DNA from: Paenibacillus sp. SYP-B3998
GTDB lineage: Bacteria; Bacillota; Bacilli; Paenibacillales; NBRC-103111
Length of the DNA: 64,000 nt
Assembly: GCF_010820665.1 (NCBI RefSeq)
Contig: NZ_JAAIKC010000002.1
Coordinates: 372,001-436,000, forward strand
Direction of reading: 5' to 3'
Positions within the stretch are counted from its first letter, which is position 1; each line of letters opens with the position of its first letter. Positions 18,349 to 27,207 of the stretch are shown piece after piece. The position numbers were made by a program, and so were the translations under genes. The notes under the pieces were generated by a model. That model made no database searches and was not told where the DNA came from. It saw nothing but the letters and a program-made list of their open reading frames with translations.

Positions 18349-19131
18349 TTAAAGCGCTGCTCCTTTTCCACCGTCGATGTTGATAGAAGTTCCTGTTACG
18401 TAAGAAGCCGCTTCAGAAGATAAGAAGGTGATGACATTCGCTGCTTCTTCCGTATTCCCAATCCGACCAAGTGGAATGTCATGACGAGGGTCCTTGGCGA
18501 ACTCGTCCCACGTTAACTCAGGCGCGAGCCTTTGCCAGCTTTTCTCGATCTGGTCGCTGCGAATCAATCCGATGCATACCGTATTCACTCGAATCTGATC
18601 CGCTGCCAAATCTTTGCTCATCGCATTCGTTAGAGCAAGTCCCGCAGCGCGACTAACGGAAGTTGGCAACGATGAAGCAGGTGGCGTTTTCGCCGAAGAA
18701 GTCGTGATATTCACAATGGAGCCCCCGCCTGCTTGGCGCATGAATGGAATGGCATAACTGGAACAGTGAATGGCTCCGAACAATTTAAGCTCCAGATCCT
18801 GCCGCCAGGCCTCTGTCCCTACTTGCTCGAATGGCTTCGCCGCTGAAGTGCCTGCATTGTTCACAAGAATATCCAATCGACCGAATCGCTCAAAGGTTTG
18901 TTCAACGGCACGTTTGCAATCCTCTTCCGAGCTGACATCAGCTTGAACGAAGATAACCTCCCCCTTCGTCAGGTCGGTAATCTTCGCTGCCGCTTCTTCA
19001 AGCTGCTCCAGATTCCGCGCGCATATGGCTAATTTCGCCCCTTCATGTGATAAAGAAATCGCTGTGGCCAGACCGATTCCCTTACTTCCGCCGGTAATGA
19101 GTGCAACCTTCCCTCGCAGCCCTAAATCCAC
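18349..19131 (-). CDS. Short-chain dehydrogenase/reductase lacking the usual YxxxK
   Basis: The protein is 260 aa with a Rossmann-fold NAD(P) site (ALITGGSKGIG), the NNAG motif (LVNNAGTSAAKPF) and a C-terminal SYVTGTSINIDGG typical of classical SDRs. The usual catalytic Tyr-x-x-x-Lys is replaced: the aligned segment reads SLPTSVSRAAGLAL, with Thr and Arg at those positions. I recall a Bacillales subgroup with this LPTSVSRAAG signature, so the change looks inherited rather than a local mutation. The start is GTG 19131, 8 bases after GGAG; the longer TTG form lacks a ribosome site. The reaction is unknown and it may work differently from standard SDRs. Confidence 0.85.
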   Translation of the reverse strand: MDLGLRGKVALITGGSKGIGLATAISLSHEGAKLAICARNLEQLEEAAAKITDLTKGEVIFVQADVSSEEDCKRAVEQTFERFGRLDILVNNAGTSAAKPFEQVGTEAWRQDLELKLFGAIHCSSYAIPFMRQAGGGSIVNITTSSAKTPPASSLPTSVSRAAGLALTNAMSKDLAADQIRVNTVCIGLIRSDQIEKSWQRLAPELTWDEFAKDPRHDIPLGRIGNTEEAANVITFLSSEAASYVTGTSINIDGGKGAAL

Positions 19132-19213
19132 ACTAATCGCTCCTCTCTTTTTACATGTACTCTTCCAAGCATACTCCTTTTTGAAGGGACTTCTCAAATG
19201 TCATGCGTGAAAA

Positions 19214-19262
19214 AAATCAAAGGCACAGTCTTTGCCGCAATTGCAGCAGAAACTATGCCTTT
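19214..19262 (-). terminator. Terminator of the siderophore ABC operon
   Basis: AAAGGCACAGT pairs with ACTATGCCTTT (one mismatch). The A-rich stretch on the plus strand left of it gives a T tract on the minus strand. Confidence 0.6.
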
Positions 19263-19279
19263 ACTCACTGCATCAATGC

Positions 19280-21016
19280 TCAGGATGATAACTGCCATCC
19301 ACTAGCCTCTCGTTGTAATAGCCACATGCGCGCATATAAGCCATCAAGCGCCAGTAGATCGTCATGCTTGCCCTGCTCCACAATTTTCCCATTGTCCAAA
19401 ACGACGATATGATCGGCGTTTCTTACTGTTTTCAGACGATGGGCAATCACAATTACCGTTCTGCCTTGGACAAGTTCATCAATCGCACGCTGAATCTCCA
19501 CTTCATTCTCAGGATCTAGGGAAGCCGTTGCTTCATCCAACAGGACGATAGGAGCATCTTTCAGCATCGCACGCGCAATCGAAATGCGTTGTTTCTCTCC
19601 TCCAGACAGCGTACTTCCGCCTTCACCCACCATTGTGTCATAGCCTAAGGGTAATCTCATGATGAAATCATGGCAGCAGGCCCGCCGGGCTACCTCTTCA
19701 ATCTCGGTCTGCGTCGCTCCATTCTTGCCGAAGCGAATGTTATTACCGATTGTATCCTGGAACAAATACACGTCTTGAAACACCATTGACACTTTCGCTA
19801 GCAGCGCCTCTGGATCGGTATCGCGAATATTTTGCCCGCCAAATAATACACTACCTTCGGCTGGATCATAGAAACGAGCAATTAAGCGTAGAATCGTACT
19901 TTTACCGCTGCCCGACGGACCCACCAAAGCAGTGAACGAACCCGAAACTATCTGTAAACTTACATTTTTAAGAATCGTCTGCTCATTATAGCCAAATGTA
20001 ACCTGCTTGAATTCCACATCATGTAGGGTAGACGGCTTCCTGTCTCCTGACATCACAGGTTCTTTCAACAGCTGAACAATACGCTCGCCAGCCTGCTCGT
20101 GATAACGGAACTCCGCATAATTGACAAGAGCGGTTGATAACGGATCGAAAATGCGCGTGCCAATGAGTAGAAAAGCAACGAGTGTGAGGATATCCAAACT
20201 CCCACCTAGAAGCAAGTTTACCCCGACGATGACCATGAAAGTTAGACCTGCTCGGATGCAGGCCACTGCACTCAACACGATCGGACCGAGCAGACCCTCG
20301 ATTCGAATGCTTCGTTTCATCAATTCCTTGAATGACTGTTCTAACCGGACGAATCGTTCACCGGTTAAGTTGTAAGCCTTAATAACACGAATACCATTCA
20401 AATATTCTTGCAATCGGTTAGCGGCATCCATCTTGGCACGCATGTGCTGCGCGCCCAGCTTACGCTGAATGCCCGAAGTGACAAGCACGAGTGTAATCGC
20501 AATCGGGAACGCGGCAAACATCGCCAGCGCCATGTGCCAGTCCAGAAAAGAAAGTCCTGCGAACGCAAGGATTGGCATGACGAATGCACCAATCATTTGA
20601 GGCACGAGATGAGAAATCCCATGCTCCACCATTGTGAAATCTCCCATCATCATGTTAGCGAGATCGCCGGGATCACGCTTATTCAGATAGCCCAGAGACA
20701 GCTTTCTCAGATGTTCTGCCAAATTGGCACGTCCTTCGGCTGCAGTGGAATAAGCACCTCTGAACTGGGAACGGTATGCAGGAATTTCCACCAAATACAA
20801 CAGGATTAAAGCCCCAGCCATAGCTGCGCATACCCACCATAAACGCATGAGGTCAAGGGTTGTACCTGGATGAACAAAAGGATCGAATATCAATCTCGCA
20901 CTTTCAACTAGCAGCGCAAAAGGCAGAATGGCTACTAGATTCGAAAGTGTGGTATATAGAACAGGCTTTACCAGCTTGCTTGGATTACCCGCTGTGATAT
21001 TACTTAGAATACTCAA
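19280..21016 (-). CDS. ABC transporter, fused membrane/ATPase half (YbtPQ/IrtAB type), second gene
   Basis: The 578-aa half-transporter has an N-terminal six-helix exporter-fold membrane domain and a C-terminal ATPase: Walker A GPSGSGKST, signature LSGGE, Walker B IVLLDEATASLDPENE. Pairs of such exporter-fold proteins next to an AraC regulator are typical of Yersinia YbtPQ and mycobacterial IrtAB, which import ferric siderophores. The start is TTG 21016, with AGGAGG 9 bases before it. That TTG overlaps the stop of the upstream partner as TTGA, so the subunits are coupled and probably form a heterodimer. An export role cannot be excluded. Confidence 0.88.
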   Translation of the reverse strand: MSILSNITAGNPSKLVKPVLYTTLSNLVAILPFALLVESARLIFDPFVHPGTTLDLMRLWWVCAAMAGALILLYLVEIPAYRSQFRGAYSTAAEGRANLAEHLRKLSLGYLNKRDPGDLANMMMGDFTMVEHGISHLVPQMIGAFVMPILAFAGLSFLDWHMALAMFAAFPIAITLVLVTSGIQRKLGAQHMRAKMDAANRLQEYLNGIRVIKAYNLTGERFVRLEQSFKELMKRSIRIEGLLGPIVLSAVACIRAGLTFMVIVGVNLLLGGSLDILTLVAFLLIGTRIFDPLSTALVNYAEFRYHEQAGERIVQLLKEPVMSGDRKPSTLHDVEFKQVTFGYNEQTILKNVSLQIVSGSFTALVGPSGSGKSTILRLIARFYDPAEGSVLFGGQNIRDTDPEALLAKVSMVFQDVYLFQDTIGNNIRFGKNGATQTEIEEVARRACCHDFIMRLPLGYDTMVGEGGSTLSGGEKQRISIARAMLKDAPIVLLDEATASLDPENEVEIQRAIDELVQGRTVIVIAHRLKTVRNADHIVVLDNGKIVEQGKHDDLLALDGLYARMWLLQREASGWQLSS

Positions 21017-22818
21017 GCGATAACACCTCCTTTTCCAATCTGCCACTGACCAGCATCTGAGTATGCATGCCACATTCTGGCGTATAATCCACCCTCGGCA
21101 ACCAAGGCATCATGTTTGCCTACCTCTGCCAATTGACCGTGATTCATGACAAGAATCTGGTCAGCATCGCGAATAGAAGAGAGACGATGTGCGATGACAA
21201 TGACTGTTTTCCCTTTCATCAAACCTTTGAGCGCAAGCTGCATTTCATATTCGTTCTCAGGATCTGCAAAAGCGGTCGCCTCATCCAACACCAGTATCGG
21301 CGCGTTCTTCAAAATCGCTCTGGCCACAGCAACGCGCTGTTCCTCGCCGCCAGACAAATACACGCCTCCACCGCCGATCAATGTATCATAGCCCTGTGGG
21401 AGCTTGGAAATAAACGTGTGGCATTGAGCAGCTCTCGCAGCAGCATACACTTCTTCCGCGGTAGCTGACGGACGACCTACTGCGATATTGTTATACAGCG
21501 TATCAAAGAACAGGAATGTCTCCTGGAACACGAATGAAACAGTATCCATCAGATCGCTCGTTTTCATTTCACGAATATCGAGATTGCCGATGCGTATGCT
21601 TCCTTGGTTCACATCCCAAAACCTTGGCACCAGATTGGCCACTGTCGATTTACCAGAGCCTGAGGGTCCAACCAGCGCAGTCACTTTACCTTGCTTCGCA
21701 GTAAATGAAATACCCGTGAGCGCATCGCTTCGTGTCGATATTTCATCTGAACCATAAGAAAATGTGACGTCATCGAACTGCACGTCATAGGTAGTTGGAA
21801 TCCGTGGATTTATCGGTTCAGGAACAGGCTGTTCGGCAAAAATCCGATCGATCCGCTCAACCCCCTCGTTAATATCGCGAAGACTCGAAGAAATATACAG
21901 CAATTTGAACATAGGACTCGAAATACCGGGAGCCATAATAAGGAAAAACAACAGTACCGAGGCAAAGGCCACATTTCCAGGATCACGACTAAGTAAAAAC
22001 ACCCCAACGGGAAGAATGAACGCAGCAAATGATCCAATCAATACTTTAAATATGAGAAATCCATGCTGAAAGTGATCCGTGTAAGACGTGCAGTAATCCC
22101 GATAACCGCTCATATCTGCATAAAACTTACGAAAGGAATGCACGGTTTGACCAAATACTTTAATGGCTGGCATCCCACGAACATACTGAACCGCCGAACC
22201 GCTCATTCGCTCCAAATAATCATAGTAGAGTTTAACGTTTTTCTGTGATTCTTTCCCCATCATTAACGAAAATTGAACCGTAATACCAATGAATATGGGA
22301 ATCAAACAAGCAAGCGCCAACCAAATATTCAAGTAAAACATAACTGCAATCATCAGCACAGTCGTTACGATCACATGAATCAAATCAGGCAATTGATGGG
22401 CGACAAACGTTTCCACTTTCTCTACGTTCTGCTCCAGCGTTTTTTTGACCGTGCCGGTTGAAGTCCCATTCAACCACCCTAACGGCAGCCGCCCGATATG
22501 AGCCGAAAGACGAACGCGCAAACCATATAATATGCGAAAAGCAGCCATATGCGAGCTTAACCCTCCAGCATACATAAAGAGGAGGCTGCTGAGCAGGCCA
22601 ACTAACGCAGTAACACCCCAACGAATCATCTTCCCTCCATCCGCCATGGTCGGGTTAGCCGCATGCTCCAACAGTTCTTTCAATATAAAATAGACGGACA
22701 CATAAGGAACCAACAAACAAATAGCGCTTAAGGACGAAAGTACAGCAGCAATAATAAGCAGTCCGCGCTTCTCATCCGCTAATTCCAGCAATCTAGCTAT
22801 TTTTTTCTTCTTTGACAT
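21013..22818 (-). CDS. ABC transporter, fused membrane/ATPase half (YbtPQ/IrtAB type), first gene
   Basis: The 601-aa partner of the preceding half-transporter has six membrane helices followed by an ATPase with GPSGSGKST, LSGGEEQRVAVARAIL and ILVLDEATAFADPENE. The AFADPENE form of Walker B/D-loop recalls siderophore-type members. A KKKK-rich cytoplasmic N-terminus starts it. It begins the operon. The upstream region carries a Fur-like box (22871) and lies next to the PchR/YbtA-like regulator, so iron starvation should switch it on. Confidence 0.88.
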   Translation of the reverse strand: MSKKKKIARLLELADEKRGLLIIAAVLSSLSAICLLVPYVSVYFILKELLEHAANPTMADGGKMIRWGVTALVGLLSSLLFMYAGGLSSHMAAFRILYGLRVRLSAHIGRLPLGWLNGTSTGTVKKTLEQNVEKVETFVAHQLPDLIHVIVTTVLMIAVMFYLNIWLALACLIPIFIGITVQFSLMMGKESQKNVKLYYDYLERMSGSAVQYVRGMPAIKVFGQTVHSFRKFYADMSGYRDYCTSYTDHFQHGFLIFKVLIGSFAAFILPVGVFLLSRDPGNVAFASVLLFFLIMAPGISSPMFKLLYISSSLRDINEGVERIDRIFAEQPVPEPINPRIPTTYDVQFDDVTFSYGSDEISTRSDALTGISFTAKQGKVTALVGPSGSGKSTVANLVPRFWDVNQGSIRIGNLDIREMKTSDLMDTVSFVFQETFLFFDTLYNNIAVGRPSATAEEVYAAARAAQCHTFISKLPQGYDTLIGGGGVYLSGGEEQRVAVARAILKNAPILVLDEATAFADPENEYEMQLALKGLMKGKTVIVIAHRLSSIRDADQILVMNHGQLAEVGKHDALVAEGGLYARMWHAYSDAGQWQIGKGGVIA

Positions 22819-22870
22819 TCGAACGTCTCCTTTTCCCTATTACGCGATTATTGTTTATACATGTGCTATA

Positions 22871-22885
22871 TGAGAAAGGTTATCA
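22871..22885. promoter_or_regulatory. Possible Fur box before the ABC pair
   Basis: TGAGAAAGGTTATCA matches the 7-1-7 form TGATAATNATTATCA at 11 of 14 positions, 53 bases before the first ABC gene. An AraC-regulator site may overlap it. Confidence 0.4.
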
Positions 22886-22965
22886 TTCCTATCTGTGACT
22901 GTCCGCCATTCTACGGTTAAATTCGGGCGATTATGGGTGAATAACGCAAACTGTAACTCCTAGTT

Positions 22966-23010
22966 AAAAATAAAAATGCACACCCTCGAAAATTAAGGAT
23001 GTGCATTTAT
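22966..23010 (-). terminator. Terminator of the AraC regulator gene
   Basis: AAATGCACA and TGTGCATTT form a 9-bp stem (22974-23008), followed on the minus strand by TTTTTATTTTT. Confidence 0.7.
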
Positions 23011-23029
23011 TTTTACCATCTAGTTGGGT

Positions 23030-24067
23030 TCATTCTACCCTTGGTGATTGTTCGAAACCACTTAATTTTTGCCACTCCCCTGGATTAAAGCCATATTTCT
23101 CTCGAAAAACAGCGGCAAAGTGGCCTGGATTCGAATACCCAACGGTAATTGCCGCTTCATAAACAGTGATTTTTTCTCGCTCAAGAAGAGATTTGGCAAA
23201 CGCTAGCCTCTTATCCCGCAAGTAGCCAAATACAGTCGTTTCATACAGCTCTCTAAAACCAGCTTTCAGCTTAAAGTCGCTAATACCGACTATTTTAGAT
23301 AATTCCAGCAAAGAGGGCGGCTGTTCCATCTGTTTGGTAAGAATCACCGCTGCTTCACGAATTTTGTCCAAATCGGTTCGGCGTAATCCTTTACCCGTTC
23401 GCGAAGTTGAGCTTTGCGAGTCGAACAAATTGAGCTGCAAATAAGTTGCCAGCAGTTCGAGCGCTTTTCCCTCCATATATAGCCTTCGTAAGGAAGGCGT
23501 GTACGAACAATTCAGTAGTTGACGAACAATTTGCAATTCAGTCGGTTGAATGGCCTGTTGAAATATTCGAAACGACTCTGAGCCTAAAATATAAGACAAA
23601 TCGAACGGCCTCTCTCCGCTGAACGATTCAGTTAGTTCACGAAATACGGATTCCGTCATCCGAAGTTCACAGGCCAACATAGGCATATTAGCTTCATAAT
23701 GCATTTCTGCTTCCATATGCCGGATAAAAGACAACTGACAATGGTCATTCGGAATCTGAATATTTTTTCCGGACATTTCAATTTCACTGACGCCTTGAAG
23801 CCAGAAGCTGAGCTCAACAATTGGCAGATCGGATCGAAATCGAAAAGTTTGTGTTTCATGCATCCTGCAATCCGCTATAATGATCTCCATACCAGGCCGC
23901 AGCTTCGTTCGGCTAATAGCTCCATGGCCAATCGATTCTGGAATAAGTATGCGATCCTCATCTGTGCTAATGCTCCCAGAGCCCTTCAGAATATCCATAT
24001 ACAACAAGTATTGACTATCGAATTCCTCCAACACGGAAACCTCATTCGTTTTCGATGTATTCACCAC
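23030..24067 (-). CDS. AraC-family regulator, PchR/YbtA-like
   Basis: The 345-aa regulator has a beta-rich N-terminal sensor domain and a C-terminal double helix-turn-helix (LLELSKIVGISDFKLKAGF, then AAITVGYSNPGHFAAVFREK and YGFNPGEWQ). Segments such as LPIVELSFWLQGVSEIEM and QLSFIRHMEAEMHYEANM recall PchR/YbtA-type siderophore-responsive activators. It is transcribed toward the ABC pair, with a terminator between, so it probably activates that operon when its ferric siderophore is bound. A good Fur box lies 37 bases before the start. GTG 24067 is weakly supported and the true start may be slightly internal. Confidence 0.82.
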   Translation of the reverse strand: MVNTSKTNEVSVLEEFDSQYLLYMDILKGSGSISTDEDRILIPESIGHGAISRTKLRPGMEIIIADCRMHETQTFRFRSDLPIVELSFWLQGVSEIEMSGKNIQIPNDHCQLSFIRHMEAEMHYEANMPMLACELRMTESVFRELTESFSGERPFDLSYILGSESFRIFQQAIQPTELQIVRQLLNCSYTPSLRRLYMEGKALELLATYLQLNLFDSQSSTSRTGKGLRRTDLDKIREAAVILTKQMEQPPSLLELSKIVGISDFKLKAGFRELYETTVFGYLRDKRLAFAKSLLEREKITVYEAAITVGYSNPGHFAAVFREKYGFNPGEWQKLSGFEQSPRVE

Positions 24068-24103
24068 CTTCGTCAGAATCTGTCTTCTTTAGCATATTCT
24101 AAA

Positions 24104-24118
24104 TGAGAATGATTTTCA
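24104..24118. promoter_or_regulatory. Fur box before the AraC regulator
   Basis: TGAGAATGATTTTCA matches the 7-1-7 Fur consensus TGATAATNATTATCA at 12 of 14 positions and lies in the promoter region of the regulator. Confidence 0.65.
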
Positions 24119-24216
24119 ACGATCGAAGTAAGATAATTAATCTGAACATAAGAAAAATGCCTAACGGCGTCCTTGTCTAAACCCATACGTTTATGCAAAG
24201 CGAGGAGATTGGATGT

Positions 24217-24281
24217 GCGGTTCCAACCGCTGTTAAAGTCGTGTTCCTTGAATTTACAAGGTGGTATGAACACGACTTTAA
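24217..24281. repeat. Nested inverted repeats, possible terminator or structured RNA
   Basis: GCGGTTCCAACCGC (24217-24230) is followed by TTAAAGTCGTGTTC (24233-24246) pairing perfectly with GAACACGACTTTAA (24268-24281). An inner CTTG/CAAG stem lies in the loop. No T tract follows, so it is not a standard terminator. Confidence 0.5.
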
Positions 24282-24762
24282 AGGCGGCGGCTATCGCTTC
24301 TCCCCCAATACCCATCCCCTTTTTTGTTCTATTTTGAGCTGCCTTCTACTTCATTCATTTTGCTGCTGAAAGAAACCCAATAATTATTTCCATACCTGCT
24401 GCTTCGCTTAATTGGTATCGGTGTATACATCTTTGCACCATCTCACTTTGAATTAGGAATATACTATATTCATAGACAACTTCCTACCTCAAAATATGTT
24501 CGACTAAAATTATCCATTATCGACAATTTTCCCAAATATTCCTTTAGTTTACTAAAAACTTAATTATTAAGAATTGAAATTTTCAATTATTTACTTTAGT
24601 TAAGTGCAATAGATACTTGATTTTGGAGTTAAGTTAATAATTTACAATAAAAAGTAACTATTGAACTAGATACAAATTATGGATAAAATAATAATATAGT
24701 AATTGTTCAGCGATATTTAATAGATTAGAAAATAAGAAAAAAATAAGGAAAGGTAGTGATTA
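24282..24762. other. AT-rich intergenic stretch
   Basis: No gene is visible. The left 80 bases are ordinary, and base use becomes strongly AT-rich from about 24450 onward. This marks the left edge of the island carrying the two secreted proteins. Confidence 0.6.
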
Positions 24763-24845
24763 ATGAAAAAAACTTTACGCTCTCAGTAAATATTAGCTGT
24801 GCACTACTGGCTAACACTGCATCAGCTGCAAGTTCAAATTGGTAG
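24763..24845 (+). pseudogene. Decayed secreted-protein gene (signal-peptide remnant)
   Basis: AAAGG and an ATG at 24763 start MKKTLR; after a one-base shift the frame reads SVNISCALLANTASAASSNW and stops. Joined, this is a plausible Sec signal peptide with an ASA cleavage site and nothing after it. It is probably a deleted copy of a secreted protein gene like the one that follows. Confidence 0.5.
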
Positions 24846-24953
24846 AATACGTCTTCTCCATATGAAAAAAGATAATTGGTAGTAACCTTACGCAGGAATT
24901 CGATTTTGATAGTTGATAGTTTTATATTCCAAATAAGATGGAGGTTGTTTAAT

Positions 24954-25469
24954 TTGTTGATGAAAACTAAAAGAAAACTGATTACTTCAGTTATTGCAAT
25001 CACCGCAGTTGTAGCAGGATCTTCTGCAGCTCTTGCAGGTATTACAACGAATGGTGCCTTTTTGAGTAGCAGATTGCAGACTGGAGGAAACTATGCATGG
25101 CTAGCTGATGCTAGCACCACTTACAATTGTTTGGCCTATGCAAAGGGTGATACTAGTCTTTGGGATTGGCCATGGGGGTCGGCAAATCCAAATTCTACAC
25201 AAGTTGATACGTATTTAGGTTATTCTGGTTTTACTAGTGTTGCTTTTAGTAGTAACCAAACGGGTACTAAGATTATTTCTTATGGTCTGACTTCATCATC
25301 AATTGGACATTTTGCTAAGGTAGCAGATGCTAACTATGTCAATGCAAAATGGGGAACTCTAGAACTTTTGCAGCATTTGGGATGGAATCCTTATAGTTCC
25401 TCTTCTTCGAATGGCACCTACTTGACTGGTACGTTTTATGGCGAAGCTCAAAGAAAATACGCTAAATAA
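24954..25469 (+). CDS. Secreted protein of unknown function with NCLAYAKGDT motif
   Basis: The protein is about 170 aa. A signal peptide (MKTKRKLITSVIAITAVVAG, predicted cleavage near ALAG) is followed by a compact exported domain. The mark is YNCLAYAKGDTSLWDWPWGS, like the NC(I/L)A(W/Y)A.GD....WPW pattern seen in uncharacterised Firmicute proteins (I recall the label DUF7689 but am not sure). A conserved Cys and a later GHFAKVADANY, with a possible catalytic His, suggest a papain/NlpC-like arrangement, which is speculative. GGAGG lies 9 bases before TTG 24954 and 15 before ATG 24960. It forms an operon with the next gene and both are AT-rich compared with their surroundings. Confidence 0.75.
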   Translation: MLMKTKRKLITSVIAITAVVAGSSAALAGITTNGAFLSSRLQTGGNYAWLADASTTYNCLAYAKGDTSLWDWPWGSANPNSTQVDTYLGYSGFTSVAFSSNQTGTKIISYGLTSSSIGHFAKVADANYVNAKWGTLELLQHLGWNPYSSSSSNGTYLTGTFYGEAQRKYAK

Positions 25470-25495
25470 TAAAATATAAGGAGGAAGAAATAAAT

Positions 25496-26179
25496 ATGAA
25501 AACAATGACAAAAGTGTTTCTCTCGCTGTTTGTATTTAGTTTTATTATCACATTGCTCATAAATCAAAATGTAAAGGCCTCTATTGAAAATGAGATTGAT
25601 TCCAACTTCTCGGCAATTGTTGAAAAAATTAATAAGGAATTATCTTTAAAAACGGAACTTGCCACTAGTTCAAATCCATATGATTACATCAAAGGAAGTA
25701 CTGATTTTAATAAGATAGTCGGTTTAGGAAATGACGCAATTCCTTACCTGCAAAAAAAATTATCCGAAAGCCAAAATAATGGGTTACTTGAATATATTAT
25801 GGCAATTGCAATTGAAGACATTGCTAAAGTAGACCTTAAGAAAAAAAAATCTAGTCTTTGGGCATCGGCAAAGGAATTCGATGACAAATGGAAGAAGCAT
25901 TTAAAATCAATCCCTACATCTGTTGATGCAATAGTATCTGATACCAACTTAAATGCGGATAAAAAGATAAAAGAACTTGTTGATCTTGGTACACCAGCTC
26001 TTCCTTTTATAGGAGATAAAGTTGAAGCTGGTCATGAGGAATTATTCCCGGCAATTACTGAATTGACTAAAGATTCTAAAGTCTTAGCTACCGAGAATAT
26101 TGCTGATAAGAAAGAATGGATTACGAAAAACAAATCTTCTTTCAACAAATTGAGGCAGCATGTTTTGGATCAAAAATAA
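25496..26179 (+). CDS. Secreted helical-repeat protein of unknown function
   Basis: The 227-aa protein has a signal peptide (residues 1-29) and a Lys-rich, all-helical mature part. Two related segments, VGLGNDAIPYLQKKLSES and VDLGTPALPFIGDKVEAG, look like HEAT-type repeats of the kind that bind partner proteins. AAGGAGG precedes the ATG and it follows its neighbour by 26 bases, so the two secreted proteins are probably made together and may interact. There is no catalytic motif. It could be a chaperone, an immunity-like partner or a matrix component. Neither protein is recognised. Confidence 0.72.
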   Translation: MKTMTKVFLSLFVFSFIITLLINQNVKASIENEIDSNFSAIVEKINKELSLKTELATSSNPYDYIKGSTDFNKIVGLGNDAIPYLQKKLSESQNNGLLEYIMAIAIEDIAKVDLKKKKSSLWASAKEFDDKWKKHLKSIPTSVDAIVSDTNLNADKKIKELVDLGTPALPFIGDKVEAGHEELFPAITELTKDSKVLATENIADKKEWITKNKSSFNKLRQHVLDQK

Positions 26180-26190
26180 ATTTTTACAGG

Positions 26191-26240
26191 TTGAAAACCT
26201 TAACCACTAGTTAGAACTGTGGTATAGGTTTTTTTCTTTT
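26191..26240 (+). terminator. Terminator of the secreted-protein pair
   Basis: AAAACCTTAACCAC pairs with GTGGTATAGGTTTT (two mismatches near the bulge) and a run of T follows. Confidence 0.75.
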
Positions 26241-26712
26241 TGCAATATCCAAGTATGTTTTCTTCTCTGAAAAATACTCCATTGTTCAGGTTACCTTTAG
26301 AAGACAGAGATCCCCATTACAATTACTTAGCATGATGATCGATCATCCATGAGAATGCGAAAGTAACCCGAAAATCATAAAAAAGTTGGAATTTGGTAAA
26401 AGGGGGCTGTTTACTTGAAGGTTTTTGTTATCACTTCTCCAAAATAATCGCCGATATGTCCTTTCTTTACCAGTAAATTAATTTCTTTGGAAGCGTCAAG
26501 GATACGACGCTTTCTTCGTATGCCAAGTGGAGGTCGTTCTGGCCTACATACCTTTATACATACGGTAAGTGGTTTGTACGGCAATCAAAACAAAGGGCGA
26601 GCTACTAATCTCCAATATTCAATTGGGTTATATCGCACGAATAATTATTTTAGTTCGATGAAACATTTTACTATTTATCAACGTGTTATGAGTGGAAGGA
26701 GGGTATAAATGG
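26241..26712. other. Intergenic region, no intact gene
   Basis: Several frames hold short fragments (for example KRQGYDAFFV, then GLYGNQNK in another frame near 26490-26610). They vaguely recall a SPOR peptidoglycan-binding repeat, but frames are broken. The right end is the leader of the sigma factor gene, with GGAGGG at 26698. Confidence 0.45.
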
Positions 26713-27207
26713 ATGGGTATCGATAAAATTAAGAATGATAATTTAGTAATCTTAGTAAACAAGTACGCCGACATGGTCCTGCGCTTGGCATTTACCTACC
26801 TTGGAAACCAAGCGGATGCGCAGGATGCGTGTCAGGATGTTTTTATCAAGCTATTCAAACACCAACGCCACTTTAACGATGGAGAGCATGAGAAGGCTTG
26901 GATCATTCGAGTCACAATAAATACGTGCAAAGACATTATTAGAAGTCCGTGGAAGAAATGGTTCTCTTCTATTGAGTATCTGCCTAACAATCATACTGAA
27001 AGTATTGATGTCGTGTCATTTGTAGTTACACTCCCCCGGAAATATAGAATGGTCATTCATTTATATTATTATGAAGGCTACAAAACAACTGAGATTTCCG
27101 AGATTTTGAACATCAAAGAGAGCACGATTCGGACACAGTTGAAGCGAGCAAAGGAATTACTGAAAGAAAAGATGCTGGGAGGATCGGACGATGACGATCA
27201 GAACTAA
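26713..27207 (+). CDS. ECF-type RNA polymerase sigma factor
   Basis: The 164-aa sigma-70 family factor holds only regions 2 and 4. Region 2 reads YADMVLRLAFTYLGNQADAQ then DACQDVFIKLFKHQRHF, with EKAWIIRVTINTCKD after it. Region 4 is LPRKYRMVIHLYYYEGYKTT then EISEILNIKESTIRTQLKRA. ATG 26713 is 9 bases after AAGGAGGG; the in-frame GTG 26692 lies before the ribosome site. It overlaps the next gene by 17 bases, the normal arrangement with a membrane anti-sigma factor. Such pairs respond to envelope stress. The target promoters cannot be told from this window, though the secreted genes just upstream are candidates. Confidence 0.93.
   Translation: MGIDKIKNDNLVILVNKYADMVLRLAFTYLGNQADAQDACQDVFIKLFKHQRHFNDGEHEKAWIIRVTINTCKDIIRSPWKKWFSSIEYLPNNHTESIDVVSFVVTLPRKYRMVIHLYYYEGYKTTEISEILNIKESTIRTQLKRAKELLKEKMLGGSDDDDQN

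Noticed and set aside
24725..25003. 92-aa minus-strand frame over the signal-peptide remnant
   Set aside because: Low-complexity AT-rich translation with no ribosome site; the plus strand has better coding signals.
26487..26708. 73-aa plus frame before the sigma factor
   Set aside because: It overlaps the sigma ribosome site and start and its composition is atypical; at most it contains scraps of a decayed SPOR-like domain.
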